Shown one piece after another: positions 15,413-23,562 of a stretch of 64,000 nt of DNA (positions within the stretch are counted from its first letter, which is position 1; each line of letters starts with the position of its first letter). The notes under the pieces are model-generated. The model searched no databases. It saw only the letters and a program-made list of their open reading frames with translations, and was not told the origin of the DNA. The DNA comes from an uncultured Oscillospiraceae bacterium. Lineage in GTDB: Bacteria > Bacillota > Clostridia > Oscillospirales > Ruminococcaceae. The position numbers and the translations under genes are program-made. Where the stretch lies: assembly GCA_900540595.1 (NCBI GenBank), contig UQGL01000004.1:77028-141027 (forward strand), given 5' to 3'.

Positions 15413-17283
15413 GCCTGCTTCTCCTTTAAATGGTTCAGTATATCCGTGCAGAGCGCGGCTGCATCGAGCTGCTGATCCTTGCGCAGCTCGGGCACATTGG
15501 CGTGCAGCAGATGGGTGTTATCCACCGCATGCAGCAGATAGCGGCCCTGCCAGCCGCATTGCTGCAGGGCAAAGCCCAGCTGCTCACCAATGCTGCCGGT
15601 CCGCACGGAATCCTCGGCAAAGAGGATCGTGTCGTAGGGCTTAAGTGCATCGCACAGCCCATCGGGCAGCGGGTAAATCTGGGTCAGCTTTACACAGTCT
15701 GCCAGCTGTCCGTTCTGGGCCAGCAGATCGCGGGCGGCAATGATCTCCTCCGTCTCGGCACCGTAGCTGACCAGTGCGATGCGCGCACCGGCGGCAGGCT
15801 CCAACAGGTCAAAGCGCTTGCCTGTGCAGGGCAGCGCAGCCAGCGCGGGGTTCTCCTCCCCGCGGGCATAACGGATCGTGCAGGGGCCGCGGGCCTCCCG
15901 CACAAGATAAGTCAGCCAGTAGCGCAGTTCAGCATAGTTGGCCGGGGCAAACACAGGAATATTTACATTGGAGAAGAACGCCACATCGTAAATACCCTGA
16001 TGGGTGGCGCCGTCACCGGGCACAAGTCCTGCGCGATCCACGGCAAAAAGAACATCAAGCTGCATCAGATTTACATCATGGATGATCTGATCATAGGCGC
16101 GCTGGAAGAAGGTCGAATAGATCGCTACGACCGGCAGCAGGCCCTGACTGGCAAGACCTGCCGCAAAGCTGACGGCATGCTCCTCCGCCATACCGACATC
16201 AAAGAAGCGGCCGGGATGGCGGTGCTTGAAAAAGTTGAGGCCGGTGCCGTACTTCATGGCGGCGGTGATGCCGCACAGACGCGGCTCGTCATCACCCAGA
16301 TCGGCCAGCGCACAGCCGAAGGTCGAGGAAAAGGAGTCCTTCGGCGAAAGCTCGGGGTTGGTCAGATGGTTGAGATCAATGGACGATACGGCGTGAAACT
16401 CTCCGGGATTTTCCTCGGCAGGCTTCAGGCCCTTGCCCTTCTGGGTGACGATATGCAGGAATATGGGGGCATACTGCTCGCGCAGGTTGGTCAGGGTGTG
16501 GGTCAGCATATCGACATCATGGCCGTTCACCGGCCCGATGTACTGGAAGCCCATCTCCTCGAACATCGTGGATTTGTAGATGCCGCGGCGGATCAGCTGC
16601 TTGCCGCCCTGCAGCACCTTGACCATGGCATCACCGGCGACCGGGATGCGCTCAAGCACCGTTTCCATATGCGCCTTGACATGGGAGTATTTCGGGTCGG
16701 TGCGCAGCTTGGTCAGATAGTTGGCCATCTGGCCGACATTTTTGGAGATCGACATCTTGTTGTCGTTCAAAATGACGATCAGATTGTTCAGCTTGCTGAC
16801 ATTGTTCATGCCCTCGTAGACCATGCCGCCCGTAAAGGCGCCATCGCCCACAATGACCACGACCTTGCCCGGCTCGTTTTTGAGCTTTTTGGCCCGGGCG
16901 ATGCCGATGGCCGTAGACAGCGCAGCGCTGCCGTGCCCGGCAATGAAAGCGTCACAGCTGCTCTCCTCCGGGCTGGGAAAGCCCGAGATACCGTTCTTGC
17001 GGCGCAGCTGCGCAAAACCGGCCCGGCGGCCGGTCAGCAGCTTGTGGGTGTAACATTGGTGGCCTACATCAAACAGCAGCTTGTCCTGCGGAAAATCCAG
17101 CACACGGTGCAAAGCGACCGTCAATTCCACAACACCCAGATTGGAGGACAGATGGCCGCCTGTCTCGGAAACACTTTTGATCAGGAACTGCCGGATTTCC
17201 TCGCACAGGGCGGGCATCTCGTCTGCGGGCAGATTTTTAATTTCTCCGGGCGCATTGATACGCTCCAGCAAGGGATAGCTCAT
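15409..17283 (-). CDS. dxs: 1-deoxy-D-xylulose-5-phosphate synthase
   Basis: First enzyme of the MEP isoprenoid pathway: condenses pyruvate and glyceraldehyde 3-phosphate using thiamine diphosphate. The 624-residue protein has the ThDP motif GDGAFTGGM followed by the LNDN metal site (about 145-180), a central Pyr domain with the MAEEHAVSFAAGL catalytic Glu region (about 360-372), and a C-terminal transketolase-like domain. It shares the operon with ispA (prenyl transferase), which fits a common isoprenoid role. Length and motifs are complete. Confidence 0.97.
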   Translation of the reverse strand: MSYPLLERINAPGEIKNLPADEMPALCEEIRQFLIKSVSETGGHLSSNLGVVELTVALHRVLDFPQDKLLFDVGHQCYTHKLLTGRRAGFAQLRRKNGISGFPSPEESSCDAFIAGHGSAALSTAIGIARAKKLKNEPGKVVVIVGDGAFTGGMVYEGMNNVSKLNNLIVILNDNKMSISKNVGQMANYLTKLRTDPKYSHVKAHMETVLERIPVAGDAMVKVLQGGKQLIRRGIYKSTMFEEMGFQYIGPVNGHDVDMLTHTLTNLREQYAPIFLHIVTQKGKGLKPAEENPGEFHAVSSIDLNHLTNPELSPKDSFSSTFGCALADLGDDEPRLCGITAAMKYGTGLNFFKHRHPGRFFDVGMAEEHAVSFAAGLASQGLLPVVAIYSTFFQRAYDQIIHDVNLMQLDVLFAVDRAGLVPGDGATHQGIYDVAFFSNVNIPVFAPANYAELRYWLTYLVREARGPCTIRYARGEENPALAALPCTGKRFDLLEPAAGARIALVSYGAETEEIIAARDLLAQNGQLADCVKLTQIYPLPDGLCDALKPYDTILFAEDSVRTGSIGEQLGFALQQCGWQGRYLLHAVDNTHLLHANVPELRKDQQLDAAALCTDILNHLKEKQA

Positions 17284-17298
17284 ATACGCACCTCGTTT

Positions 17299-17766
17299 TT
17301 ATACCATCGGCATGACAAAGCCCAGCACAATGCCGAGCGCCGCGCCGGTCAGAACTTCGATCGGTGTATGACCGACCATTTCCTTGAGCTTTTTGCCATG
17401 GGGAAACTGAAACTGCTCAATCCCCTGATCCATCCATTCGGTAAAAAGACGGTTCAGAACCTTTGCCTGCTCGCCGGTCTCATAGCGCACACCCATGGCA
17501 TCGTACATAACGATGATGGACAGCACAGCCGCAATGGCGAAGGTGGGCGAGCTTACACCGCAGTACCGCCCGGTGGCAACAACCATGGCGCAGACGGTGG
17601 CCGAGTGGGAGCTGGGCATGCCGCCCGCCCCCCACATACGCTCGGCGATGAAGCGGTGGAAGATAAACAGATTCAACAGCACTTTGATAAGCTGTGCCAG
17701 CAGCGATGCACAGATCGCTGTTACCAGCACAAAATTCCAACTCAGCGCAGCGCGCAGCAGTGGCAT
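17299..17766 (-). CDS. Divergent PAP2-family membrane protein (YuiD/DUF212 type)
   Basis: A 155-residue protein with several membrane helices, of the divergent PAP2 (DUF212) family. Signs are GGMPSSHSATVCAM near 48-61, with the Ser-Ser-His triplet of PAP2 phosphatases, and DAMGVR...GEQA near 89-101. The open frame continues 360 bases upstream, but that part is the alternate frame of ispA; the start is ATG 17766 behind AAGGATG. Its position between dxs and ispA suggests prenyl diphosphate or undecaprenyl phosphate metabolism, which is unproven for this family. Confidence 0.88.
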   Translation of the reverse strand: MPLLRAALSWNFVLVTAICASLLAQLIKVLLNLFIFHRFIAERMWGAGGMPSSHSATVCAMVVATGRYCGVSSPTFAIAAVLSIIVMYDAMGVRYETGEQAKVLNRLFTEWMDQGIEQFQFPHGKKLKEMVGHTPIEVLTGAALGIVLGFVMPMV

Positions 17767-17779
17767 AGGAATCACATCC

Positions 17780-18673
17780 TTATTTCTTACGTTCCAGCAG
17801 CTCCGCAGCCAGCAGGCGCAGAAAGTCTGCTTTGGGGCCAAGCGCATCCAGCGCGGCCAGCGCTGCGGCGTTGTGGTGCTCCGCCTTTTCGTGGGCGCCC
17901 TGCGGGCCGTACAGCGTGATAAAGGTGGTCTTGTCATTGTCGGCATCGCTGCCGACGGGCTTGCCCAGCTCTTCCGTTGTAGAGGTGACGTCCAGAATGT
18001 CATCGACGATCTGGAAAACAAGACCAAGCTCGGCGGCGTAGCGCACCAGCGCCTTGCGGGTGTCCGTGTCGGGGCGCACACCCGCGGCGGCACAGCCCAG
18101 CTCGACGGCGGCAATGATGAGCGCACCGGTCTTGTGGGCGTGCAGGGCCATCAACTCCTGCTCACTTGCGCGCACCGTCTCAAAATGCTTGTCCAGCTCC
18201 TGACCGTAGAGCATGCCGCGGTCACCGCCGCCCCGGGAGAGAAGCCGGACTGCCTCAATGCGGCTTTCGGCAGACAAACCGGCGTTGGCAAGCACCTCAA
18301 ATGCTGCCGTGACAAGGGCGTCACCGGCCAGCAGGGCGGTTGACTCGCCAAATTGCTTATGGCAGCTGGGGCGGCCCCGGCGGAAATCATCGTTGTCCAT
18401 GCAGGGCATGTCATCGTGAATGAGTGAGTAGCAGTGCAGCATCTCGAGCGCACAGGCATAGTCGAGCGCATCGGCGGCATCGGCACCGCACAGCTGGCAG
18501 GCGGCCAGCGTCAGCACGGCGCGGATGCGTTTGCCGCCGCCCAGCAGGCTGTAGCGTGCAGCCCGGCCCAACTCGGATTGCTGCGGCAGATAGGTGTCAC
18601 ACAATTCCGTCAGGCGCTGCTCGGTCAGCTGCGTCCAGGCATGAAACTGCTCCTTGTATTCCTCATGCTTCAT
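17780..18673 (-). CDS. ispA: Farnesyl diphosphate synthase (short-chain polyprenyl synthase)
   Basis: Condenses IPP with DMAPP and GPP to make FPP. The 297-residue protein has the first aspartate-rich motif DDMPCMDNDD (about 92-101), the second DDILD near 227-231, the GGGKRIR substrate-binding motif near 45-51, and KTG near 184. It lies directly after xseB (11-base overlap) as in many Firmicutes, and next to the PAP2-like gene and dxs. Confidence 0.96.
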   Translation of the reverse strand: MKHEEYKEQFHAWTQLTEQRLTELCDTYLPQQSELGRAARYSLLGGGKRIRAVLTLAACQLCGADAADALDYACALEMLHCYSLIHDDMPCMDNDDFRRGRPSCHKQFGESTALLAGDALVTAAFEVLANAGLSAESRIEAVRLLSRGGGDRGMLYGQELDKHFETVRASEQELMALHAHKTGALIIAAVELGCAAAGVRPDTDTRKALVRYAAELGLVFQIVDDILDVTSTTEELGKPVGSDADNDKTTFITLYGPQGAHEKAEHHNAAALAALDALGPKADFLRLLAAELLERKK

Positions 18674-18884
18674 GGGATACCTCCGCGTTCGGGGTCAGGC
18701 TTGCATCAATTTCCTCAACCTGCAGCTTGGCCTTGTCCAGCGCTGTATTGCAGTAGTGGATCAGCCCGGCGGCCTCCGCATACAGCTTGACGGAATCCGC
18801 CAGCGGCGTGGACTCATCCTGCAGCTGCCCTAAAAGGCTCTGCAGGCGCTCCATGCCCTCCTCAAAGGATTTTGGCTGCTTCAT
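18663..18884 (-). CDS. xseB: Exodeoxyribonuclease VII small subunit
   Basis: A 73-residue helical protein, the normal length for XseB, with the characteristic start KSFEEGMERLQSLLGQL and the central LADSVKLYAEAAGLI helix. It binds XseA to form the single-strand-specific nuclease. It lies 6 bases after xseA and overlaps ispA by 11 bases, which suggests translational coupling. Confidence 0.93.
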   Translation of the reverse strand: MKQPKSFEEGMERLQSLLGQLQDESTPLADSVKLYAEAAGLIHYCNTALDKAKLQVEEIDASLTPNAEVSHEA

Positions 18885-18890
18885 CGGGCA

Positions 18891-20108
18891 TCACTCCCCT
18901 GTCTGTTTTTCCAAATTATGCACCGCTTCTATGCGGCATTCGGCGGCAGCCTTTGCACCGCGCAGGGTGACGGCCTCGCCGGGGTGCAGCGCTTCTACAC
19001 TGCAGGGTACGCCGTTGCGCTCAGTCAGCGTATAGCCGCGGGCCAGCACGGCGTAGGGACTCAGCGATTGCGCCACCGATGCCGCGTGCTGCAGGTTGCG
19101 CTGTGCATCCTGCATACGGTGCTGTGCGGCCTGCTGTACAGCGGCCTGCAGGCCGGCAAGCTCCCGCTCCCGGCGGGCAAGCTGCTGATGCTGGCGCTGC
19201 AGGAGCTGGGCAGTGGCAAGCTGATCAAACCTATTATAGCATAGTTTGCAGCGATTCTGTATATTTTTTTGAATATTTTGCTGTAAAATGAATATTTTCT
19301 GCCGGACATCGCTCTGGTCGGGCACGCACAGCTCTGCTGCGGCAGAGGGCGTCGGTGCGCGCAGATCGGCCACATAATCAAGGATCGAGGTGTCGATCTC
19401 ATGGCCGACAGCGGAGACCACCGGCTTGCGGCAGGCAGCGGCAGCGCGGGCAATACGCTCCGCATTAAAGACCCACAGATCCTCCTTACTGCCGCCGCCG
19501 CGGGTCACAAGGATCAAATCGGGCCGCGGGTCGCGGTCAAGCAGCCGGATCCCCTCGGTGATGCTTCTTTCGGCCTCAATGCCCTGTACGCTGACGGGGG
19601 CGAGCAGTAGCTTTACCATCGGCCAGCGGCGGCGGATGACATTCTGCACATCCTGCCAGGCAGCACCGGTCTTGCTGGTCACGACCCCGATGCACTGCGG
19701 CACGGCAGGCAGCGGGCGCTTGCGCTCGGGTGCAAACAGTCCCTCGGTCTCCAGCTTTTTGTACAGGGCGTCAAAGGCCATCTGGGCAGCCCCTGCGCCG
19801 AACGGTTTCATATAGTCAGCATACAGCTGGAACGCACCGTCCCGCTCGTAGATCGTGGCACGGCCGTAGACCAGCACCAGCATGCCGTTCTGCGGCTCAA
19901 AGTTTAAAAGCTGCGCCTGTGAGCGGAACATCACCGTCTTAATGCTGGCGTTTTCGTCCTTCAGGGTAAAATACAGATGCCCGCTCTTATAATGGCGGGT
20001 AAAGCCGGAAATCTCCCCGCAGACGATCAGATCATTGAGGGGGTCGCACTGGGCCAATACCTGTTTGGCCAGCCGGTTCAGGCTGGTTACATTGATGTAG
20101 TCGGCCAT
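18891..20108 (-). CDS. xseA: Exodeoxyribonuclease VII large subunit
   Basis: Catalytic subunit that degrades single-stranded DNA from both ends. The 405-residue protein has an N-terminal OB-fold (about 5-100, GEISGFTRHYKSGHLYFTLKD), the catalytic region with VTSKTGAAWQD and the LVTRGGGSKEDLWVFN stretch (about 125-210), and a long coiled-coil tail (about 265-340). The start is the ATG at 20108 (ADYINVTSLN), which matches the family start. It overlaps the end of the M22 gene by 22 bases. Confidence 0.95.
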   Translation of the reverse strand: MADYINVTSLNRLAKQVLAQCDPLNDLIVCGEISGFTRHYKSGHLYFTLKDENASIKTVMFRSQAQLLNFEPQNGMLVLVYGRATIYERDGAFQLYADYMKPFGAGAAQMAFDALYKKLETEGLFAPERKRPLPAVPQCIGVVTSKTGAAWQDVQNVIRRRWPMVKLLLAPVSVQGIEAERSITEGIRLLDRDPRPDLILVTRGGGSKEDLWVFNAERIARAAAACRKPVVSAVGHEIDTSILDYVADLRAPTPSAAAELCVPDQSDVRQKIFILQQNIQKNIQNRCKLCYNRFDQLATAQLLQRQHQQLARRERELAGLQAAVQQAAQHRMQDAQRNLQHAASVAQSLSPYAVLARGYTLTERNGVPCSVEALHPGEAVTLRGAKAAAECRIEAVHNLEKQTGE

Positions 20109-21034
20109 GCGCCACACTCCCTTGCCGCCAAGATCGAGATGCCAATGGCGTTATCGCTGGCAAACCGGCCCGGCACAAAATGCGCCCCCGGTACGCGGTT
20201 TGTCACATAGGTGCGGATCAGATCGCTGCTCATGACGCCGCCTGCAAAGACAACAGGCAGGCCCGGATGCTCGGCCAGCGCGTTGTTGGCCATGCGCACA
20301 AGCGTTTCGCCAACACAAAGCAGGCAGTATTTGCAGACATAAGCGGCATCCCGTCCCTCGGCCAGCAGCCGGGCACACTGGTTCTCCAGCCCGGACAGGC
20401 TGCAGGTGAGGCCGTGCACGCTGACTTTGGGGCGGACTTTTTCGGTGCAGAGGGCAGCCTGCTCACTGACATAGACACCCGCCGGGAACGGATAGCCAAG
20501 CTTTACGCCCAGCCGATCCACGGCCTGCCCTGCATAAAGGTCGCTGCTGGTGCCCAGCGGCGTGATGCGCTCAGCCCCATGGCAGAGCAAAAGGTCAGTC
20601 GTGCCGCCGGAAACATGGAACACCAGAGTCTCCTGATCGAACAGCTCCGGCTGGCCTGTGGCGTACAGCGCCGCCGCAATATGCCCCTGCTGATGCGTCA
20701 GCTGCACAAGCGGCAGCGCGCGGGAAAGCGCAAATGCCGTGGCGGCACTGACACCAGCCAGAAAGCACGGCATATACGAGCCCTCGACCGGGCGGGGCTT
20801 GGCGGAAACGCCGACGGCGGCAACCTTGGTCAAATCAGCCTTGCCGGAAAGCTCGGCCAGCATCTCCGGCAGAGCCGCCGTGTGGTGGAAAAGGGCGTCA
20901 CTCTGGCGCAGGCCCAGCTGACCCTCTTTCACGGGCAAAAACTTTTTGCAATCGCAAACAACCTCTCCGGCGTCTGTGTCAAACACTGCCAGAGAGGTTG
21001 CGTAATTGCTGGTGTCGATGCCCAGCGTCAGCAT
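20087..21034 (-). CDS. M22/Kae1-TsaD-like ASKHA-fold protein (second paralog type)
   Basis: A 315-residue protein of the TsaD (Kae1, O-sialoglycoprotein endopeptidase) fold. It opens with the phosphate-1 motif LGIDTSNYATS, has the metal-binding HxxxH as HQQGH near 119-123, a phosphate-2 motif VSGGTTDLLL near 147-156, and FAGGVMSS near 276-283. It differs from canonical TsaD in several positions, and Clostridia commonly carry this extra version beside nusB and xseA. Canonical TsaD makes the t6A tRNA modification; whether this paralog does is unknown. Confidence 0.85.
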   Translation of the reverse strand: MLTLGIDTSNYATSLAVFDTDAGEVVCDCKKFLPVKEGQLGLRQSDALFHHTAALPEMLAELSGKADLTKVAAVGVSAKPRPVEGSYMPCFLAGVSAATAFALSRALPLVQLTHQQGHIAAALYATGQPELFDQETLVFHVSGGTTDLLLCHGAERITPLGTSSDLYAGQAVDRLGVKLGYPFPAGVYVSEQAALCTEKVRPKVSVHGLTCSLSGLENQCARLLAEGRDAAYVCKYCLLCVGETLVRMANNALAEHPGLPVVFAGGVMSSDLIRTYVTNRVPGAHFVPGRFASDNAIGISILAARECGAWPTTSM

Positions 21035-21447
21035 TTGGGTTCATCGGTCTCGCCGCGCTCACGCGCAACGGCACCCAAAAGGCCGTTGACGAACTGGTAG
21101 TCATCCTCGGCACCGTATTTCTTGACCAGCTCCACGGCCTCATTGATGGCAACACCGGGCTTCTGCTCCTCGCCGTAGAGCATCTCGGCCAGCGCAAGGC
21201 GCAGGGCAACCAAGCTCACACGGGGTACGCGGGGCAGCGTCCAGCCCTTCAGATGGGCGGTGATGATCTCATCCAGCTCGGCGGCATGGTCATTCATGGC
21301 AGCCAGCAGCTGGTTCGCAAAGGCATCGGGCGCGGGATGCTCCTCCGCAGGGAGGGTGGGCTCCTCGGGCTCAAAGGTAGCGGCGAAGGCCGTCAGAAAG
21401 GCCGTCTCGCGGGATTCGCGGCGGGTCAGCTTTTTCTCCATACTCAA
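21028..21447 (-). CDS. nusB: Transcription antitermination factor NusB
   Basis: Binds boxA RNA with NusE (S10) and supports rRNA transcription antitermination. The 139-residue all-helical protein carries the late family signature with VAINEAVELVKKYG and a terminal FVNGLLGAVAR. An N-terminal insertion of about 30 residues, rich in Glu and Pro, makes it slightly variable against Bacillus NusB. It overlaps the M22 gene by seven bases and follows asp23, the usual order. Confidence 0.95.
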   Translation of the reverse strand: MSMEKKLTRRESRETAFLTAFAATFEPEEPTLPAEEHPAPDAFANQLLAAMNDHAAELDEIITAHLKGWTLPRVPRVSLVALRLALAEMLYGEEQKPGVAINEAVELVKKYGAEDDYQFVNGLLGAVARERGETDEPKC

Positions 21448-21472
21448 AGTTCCTGTCTTTCCTTATCTTGTC

Positions 21473-21835
21473 TTATTCTTTCTCGGCAGGGGTCTCTGTC
21501 AGGCCCACGACCAGCACATCCACACGGGCCACGGTAATGCCCGTCATGTTCTGAATCGCCTGCTTGACATTCTCCTGCACTTTTTCGCACAACGGCATGA
21601 CCTTGTTGCCGTACACAACGGTGATATGCACCGTCACGGTGGCAATGCCGTCCTCCATGACGACGGCGACCGGCTTCTGCAGACCGGTGCGGCCCAGAAG
21701 CGAGCGGACATTCTGGCTGATGCCGGTGGCTACATCGGCAACGCCGTCAACCTCCAGCGCGGCCAGACGCGCAATTTTTGCGATAACCTCAGTCGAGATC
21801 TGTAAGCTGCCGCCGATGGTATTGTGTACATCCAT
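21473..21835 (-). CDS. Asp23/YloU-family envelope stress protein (YqhY type)
   Basis: A 120-residue Asp23-domain protein, with a start matching the family (GGSLQISTEVIAKIARLAALEV) and the typical VTVHITVVYGNKV and NMTGITVARVDVLV strands. The start is ATG 21835, nine bases after GGGAGGG; the longer frame lacks an RBS. The YqhY type sits beside nusB in Bacillus and is linked to lipid and envelope homeostasis. It is the first gene of the long operon that ends with recN. Confidence 0.93.
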   Translation of the reverse strand: MDVHNTIGGSLQISTEVIAKIARLAALEVDGVADVATGISQNVRSLLGRTGLQKPVAVVMEDGIATVTVHITVVYGNKVMPLCEKVQENVKQAIQNMTGITVARVDVLVVGLTETPAEKE

Positions 21836-21892
21836 AGTGTGTACCCTCCCGTTGCAAACGGCCATTTGGCCATAGTTCTACTAATATAAATC

Positions 21893-21921
21893 AGTGTACC
21901 ACAAAACGGGGCTGTTTGCAA
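21893..21921 (-). promoter_or_regulatory. Sigma-A promoter of the asp23-recN operon
   Basis: On the minus strand, TTGCAA (21916-21921) is 17 bases from TACACT (21893-21898), which is preceded by TGG, fitting an extended -10. An RBS and the asp23 start follow about 55 bases later. A small GGCCA/TGGCC hairpin lies in the leader (21860-21871). Confidence 0.75.
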
Positions 21922-21934
21922 CAAAATATTGGCG

Positions 21935-22585
21935 CTATTTTACTTCCACAATGGTGATGTCCTGCGCGGTCAAGCCCTTGCACTGGTTCAGCAGGGCATC
22001 CCGGACACGGGTGACCTCCTCGGCTGTCAGTGCATCATTTTCAGTCATAACGGTCACATTGGCCTTGCTGCCCTCCAGATTGACCACGCAGTCGGGAAAG
22101 CCCTTTGACTTGATGAGGGTCTCCAGCTTTGTCTCCAGTGTGATGTTGCTGATGCGTGCGCTCAGCTCGGCGGTCAGGGCGTCCTTTTCCTCCTTGGTCA
22201 GGCCGGCATCCTTGAGGGATTTCTTCAAGGTGTCCAACGCTTCGTCACGGGCCTTGCTGCGTGTCAGTCTGGCAGACTCAAAAAACTCTGTGCCGGAATC
22301 CTGATTTACGCTGACAAGCTGTGCTTCGCCGTAGTTCTTGTCAGCGTCATCAACGGCGGAGGTCTCTGTGTCCTCGGCGGCCGCAGCGGCTTCTACGGCC
22401 AGTTGGTCGGTGACAGGGGCAGCGGCGGCAGTCTCCACCGCATCGGCAGTGGTATCGGATACAAGCAGGCTGGGCGGTGCCCCGCGGGAGAAAGACCAGT
22501 TCAGGTATACGGCGGCCCCCAGCGCCAGTGTCAGGACGGCGGCTGTAGCGCCGCGGCTTTTCAGCTTGGCTGTAAGTTGCTTCAT
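21935..22585 (-). CDS. spoIIIAH: Stage III sporulation protein AH
   Basis: Mother-cell protein that reaches into the intermembrane space and binds forespore SpoIIQ, forming the feeding-tube channel. The 216-residue protein has one N-terminal membrane helix (about 14-30, ending in YLNW), an Ala/Thr/Asp-rich linker (40-85) and a C-terminal YscJ/FliF-like ring-building domain (about 95-215). It is the last spoIIIA gene, with a four-base overlap with spoIIIAG. No spoIIQ gene lies in the window. Confidence 0.95.
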   Translation of the reverse strand: MKQLTAKLKSRGATAAVLTLALGAAVYLNWSFSRGAPPSLLVSDTTADAVETAAAAPVTDQLAVEAAAAAEDTETSAVDDADKNYGEAQLVSVNQDSGTEFFESARLTRSKARDEALDTLKKSLKDAGLTKEEKDALTAELSARISNITLETKLETLIKSKGFPDCVVNLEGSKANVTVMTENDALTAEEVTRVRDALLNQCKGLTAQDITIVEVK

Positions 22586-23127
22586 GGTTTGCCCTCCTCT
22601 TCGTTGGTCGATGCCATCTTTGCTACGGTGATATGGTTGGCGCCTACGCCGGTCAGTGCCTCTACCAGCGCGGTCACGCGGTTCTGTACCGCCGCCGTGC
22701 CGCCGCCCTCACAGACAACGGCTACGCCCAGCACACGGGGTGTCTGTACGGTCTCCACAAGTCCGTCTGCGCCGCCGCTGCCCAAAAGCACATGGGTGGA
22801 GCCGCCATCGCGGTCCGTGTCCGTTGCATAGACGCTCTCACTGCCTGATTCCAGCGTAACCATGACGGCGGTATCGCCTGCGCCGTCCACACAGCGGATC
22901 AGTGCAGTCAGGCGGCTTTCCAGCTGGGCGGCGTAGTCGGCGGCCGTCTCCTGCACGGCGGCGGGGGCGGGCTGCGCTGCATCGTCTGCCGGCAGCCAGG
23001 CGGAAAACGCCAGCAGCACAAGACCTGCCAGCCCCATCAAAACCAGCAGATTGACACGCTGCTTTTCATCAGCCAGCGCGGTGCGCAGCCTTGCGGCCAG
23101 CGGGGCGATATACTCCCGGGCGGTCAT
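22582..23127 (-). CDS. spoIIIAG: Stage III sporulation protein AG
   Basis: Forms the large ring of the mother-cell side of the SpoIIIA-SpoIIQ complex. The 181-residue protein has an N-terminal cytoplasmic stretch, one membrane helix (about 26-44) and a ring-building domain with the typical start LESRLTALIRCVDGAGD and the VVCEGGGTAAVQNRVTALV helix. The start is ATG 23127 (TAREY); the frame upstream to 23148 overlaps spoIIIAF. It is followed by spoIIIAH with ATGA overlap. Confidence 0.94.
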   Translation of the reverse strand: MTAREYIAPLAARLRTALADEKQRVNLLVLMGLAGLVLLAFSAWLPADDAAQPAPAAVQETAADYAAQLESRLTALIRCVDGAGDTAVMVTLESGSESVYATDTDRDGGSTHVLLGSGGADGLVETVQTPRVLGVAVVCEGGGTAAVQNRVTALVEALTGVGANHITVAKMASTNEEEGKP

Positions 23128-23561
23128 GGTGTGCTCTCCGCTATGCACCAGGGCAGGTCACCGGCGTTGACGGCCAGCAGGGTCTCTATCGCGGTGCGGT
23201 CGCGGATGTCCACCGGTGTGATGACGCATCTGCCGTCCTGCCAGCTGACGGCGGCGCGGATGCCCGCACCCTGCAGGACTTCCCGTACAGCCTCCACAGA
23301 GGCTGTCAGGCCAAGCTCGCGGCTGTAGGCCGAAAAATCAGCGGAGGGACGGCTCTGCCCGGCAGGCAAGCTGCGGAGCGTCAGCACAATGCTGTCCCAG
23401 TCAATACCGCCGAGCATCTGGATGCCCGCTGTTAAAATATACAGCACCAGCACGGCATTTATGACGGATTTGAAGCCGTTGTCCGGCCAGAAAAGCCGCA
23501 GCATGCCCGCCAGTGCCGACAGCACACAGCAGCCCAGTGCCAGATGGCGGAATGATTCCAT
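23124..23561 (-). CDS. spoIIIAF: Stage III sporulation protein AF
   Basis: Membrane component of the SpoIIIA complex. The 145-residue protein has two N-terminal membrane helices (about 7-23 and 31-48) separated by a short Pro-Asp-Asn loop, followed by a soluble domain (about 75-140) of alpha/beta type. This two-helix plus ring-building layout and its place between AE and AG identify it, although sequence conservation in AF is low. Confidence 0.9.
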   Translation of the reverse strand: MESFRHLALGCCVLSALAGMLRLFWPDNGFKSVINAVLVLYILTAGIQMLGGIDWDSIVLTLRSLPAGQSRPSADFSAYSRELGLTASVEAVREVLQGAGIRAAVSWQDGRCVITPVDIRDRTAIETLLAVNAGDLPWCIAESTP

Positions 23562-23562
23562 G

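Noticed and set aside
15430..17919. 829-residue open frame on the plus strand, antisense to dxs and beyond
   Set aside because: It runs exactly opposite to dxs and the PAP2 gene, has no domain, and follows from GC-rich codon bias. Other long antisense frames (39158-41464 over secDF, 48758-50611 over prkC, 54361-56592 over def/priA) are the same kind of artefact.
17767..18126. Upstream 120-residue extension of the PAP2-family frame
   Set aside because: It is the alternate frame of ispA. Homology, the RBS and a good ATG at 17766 place the start later.
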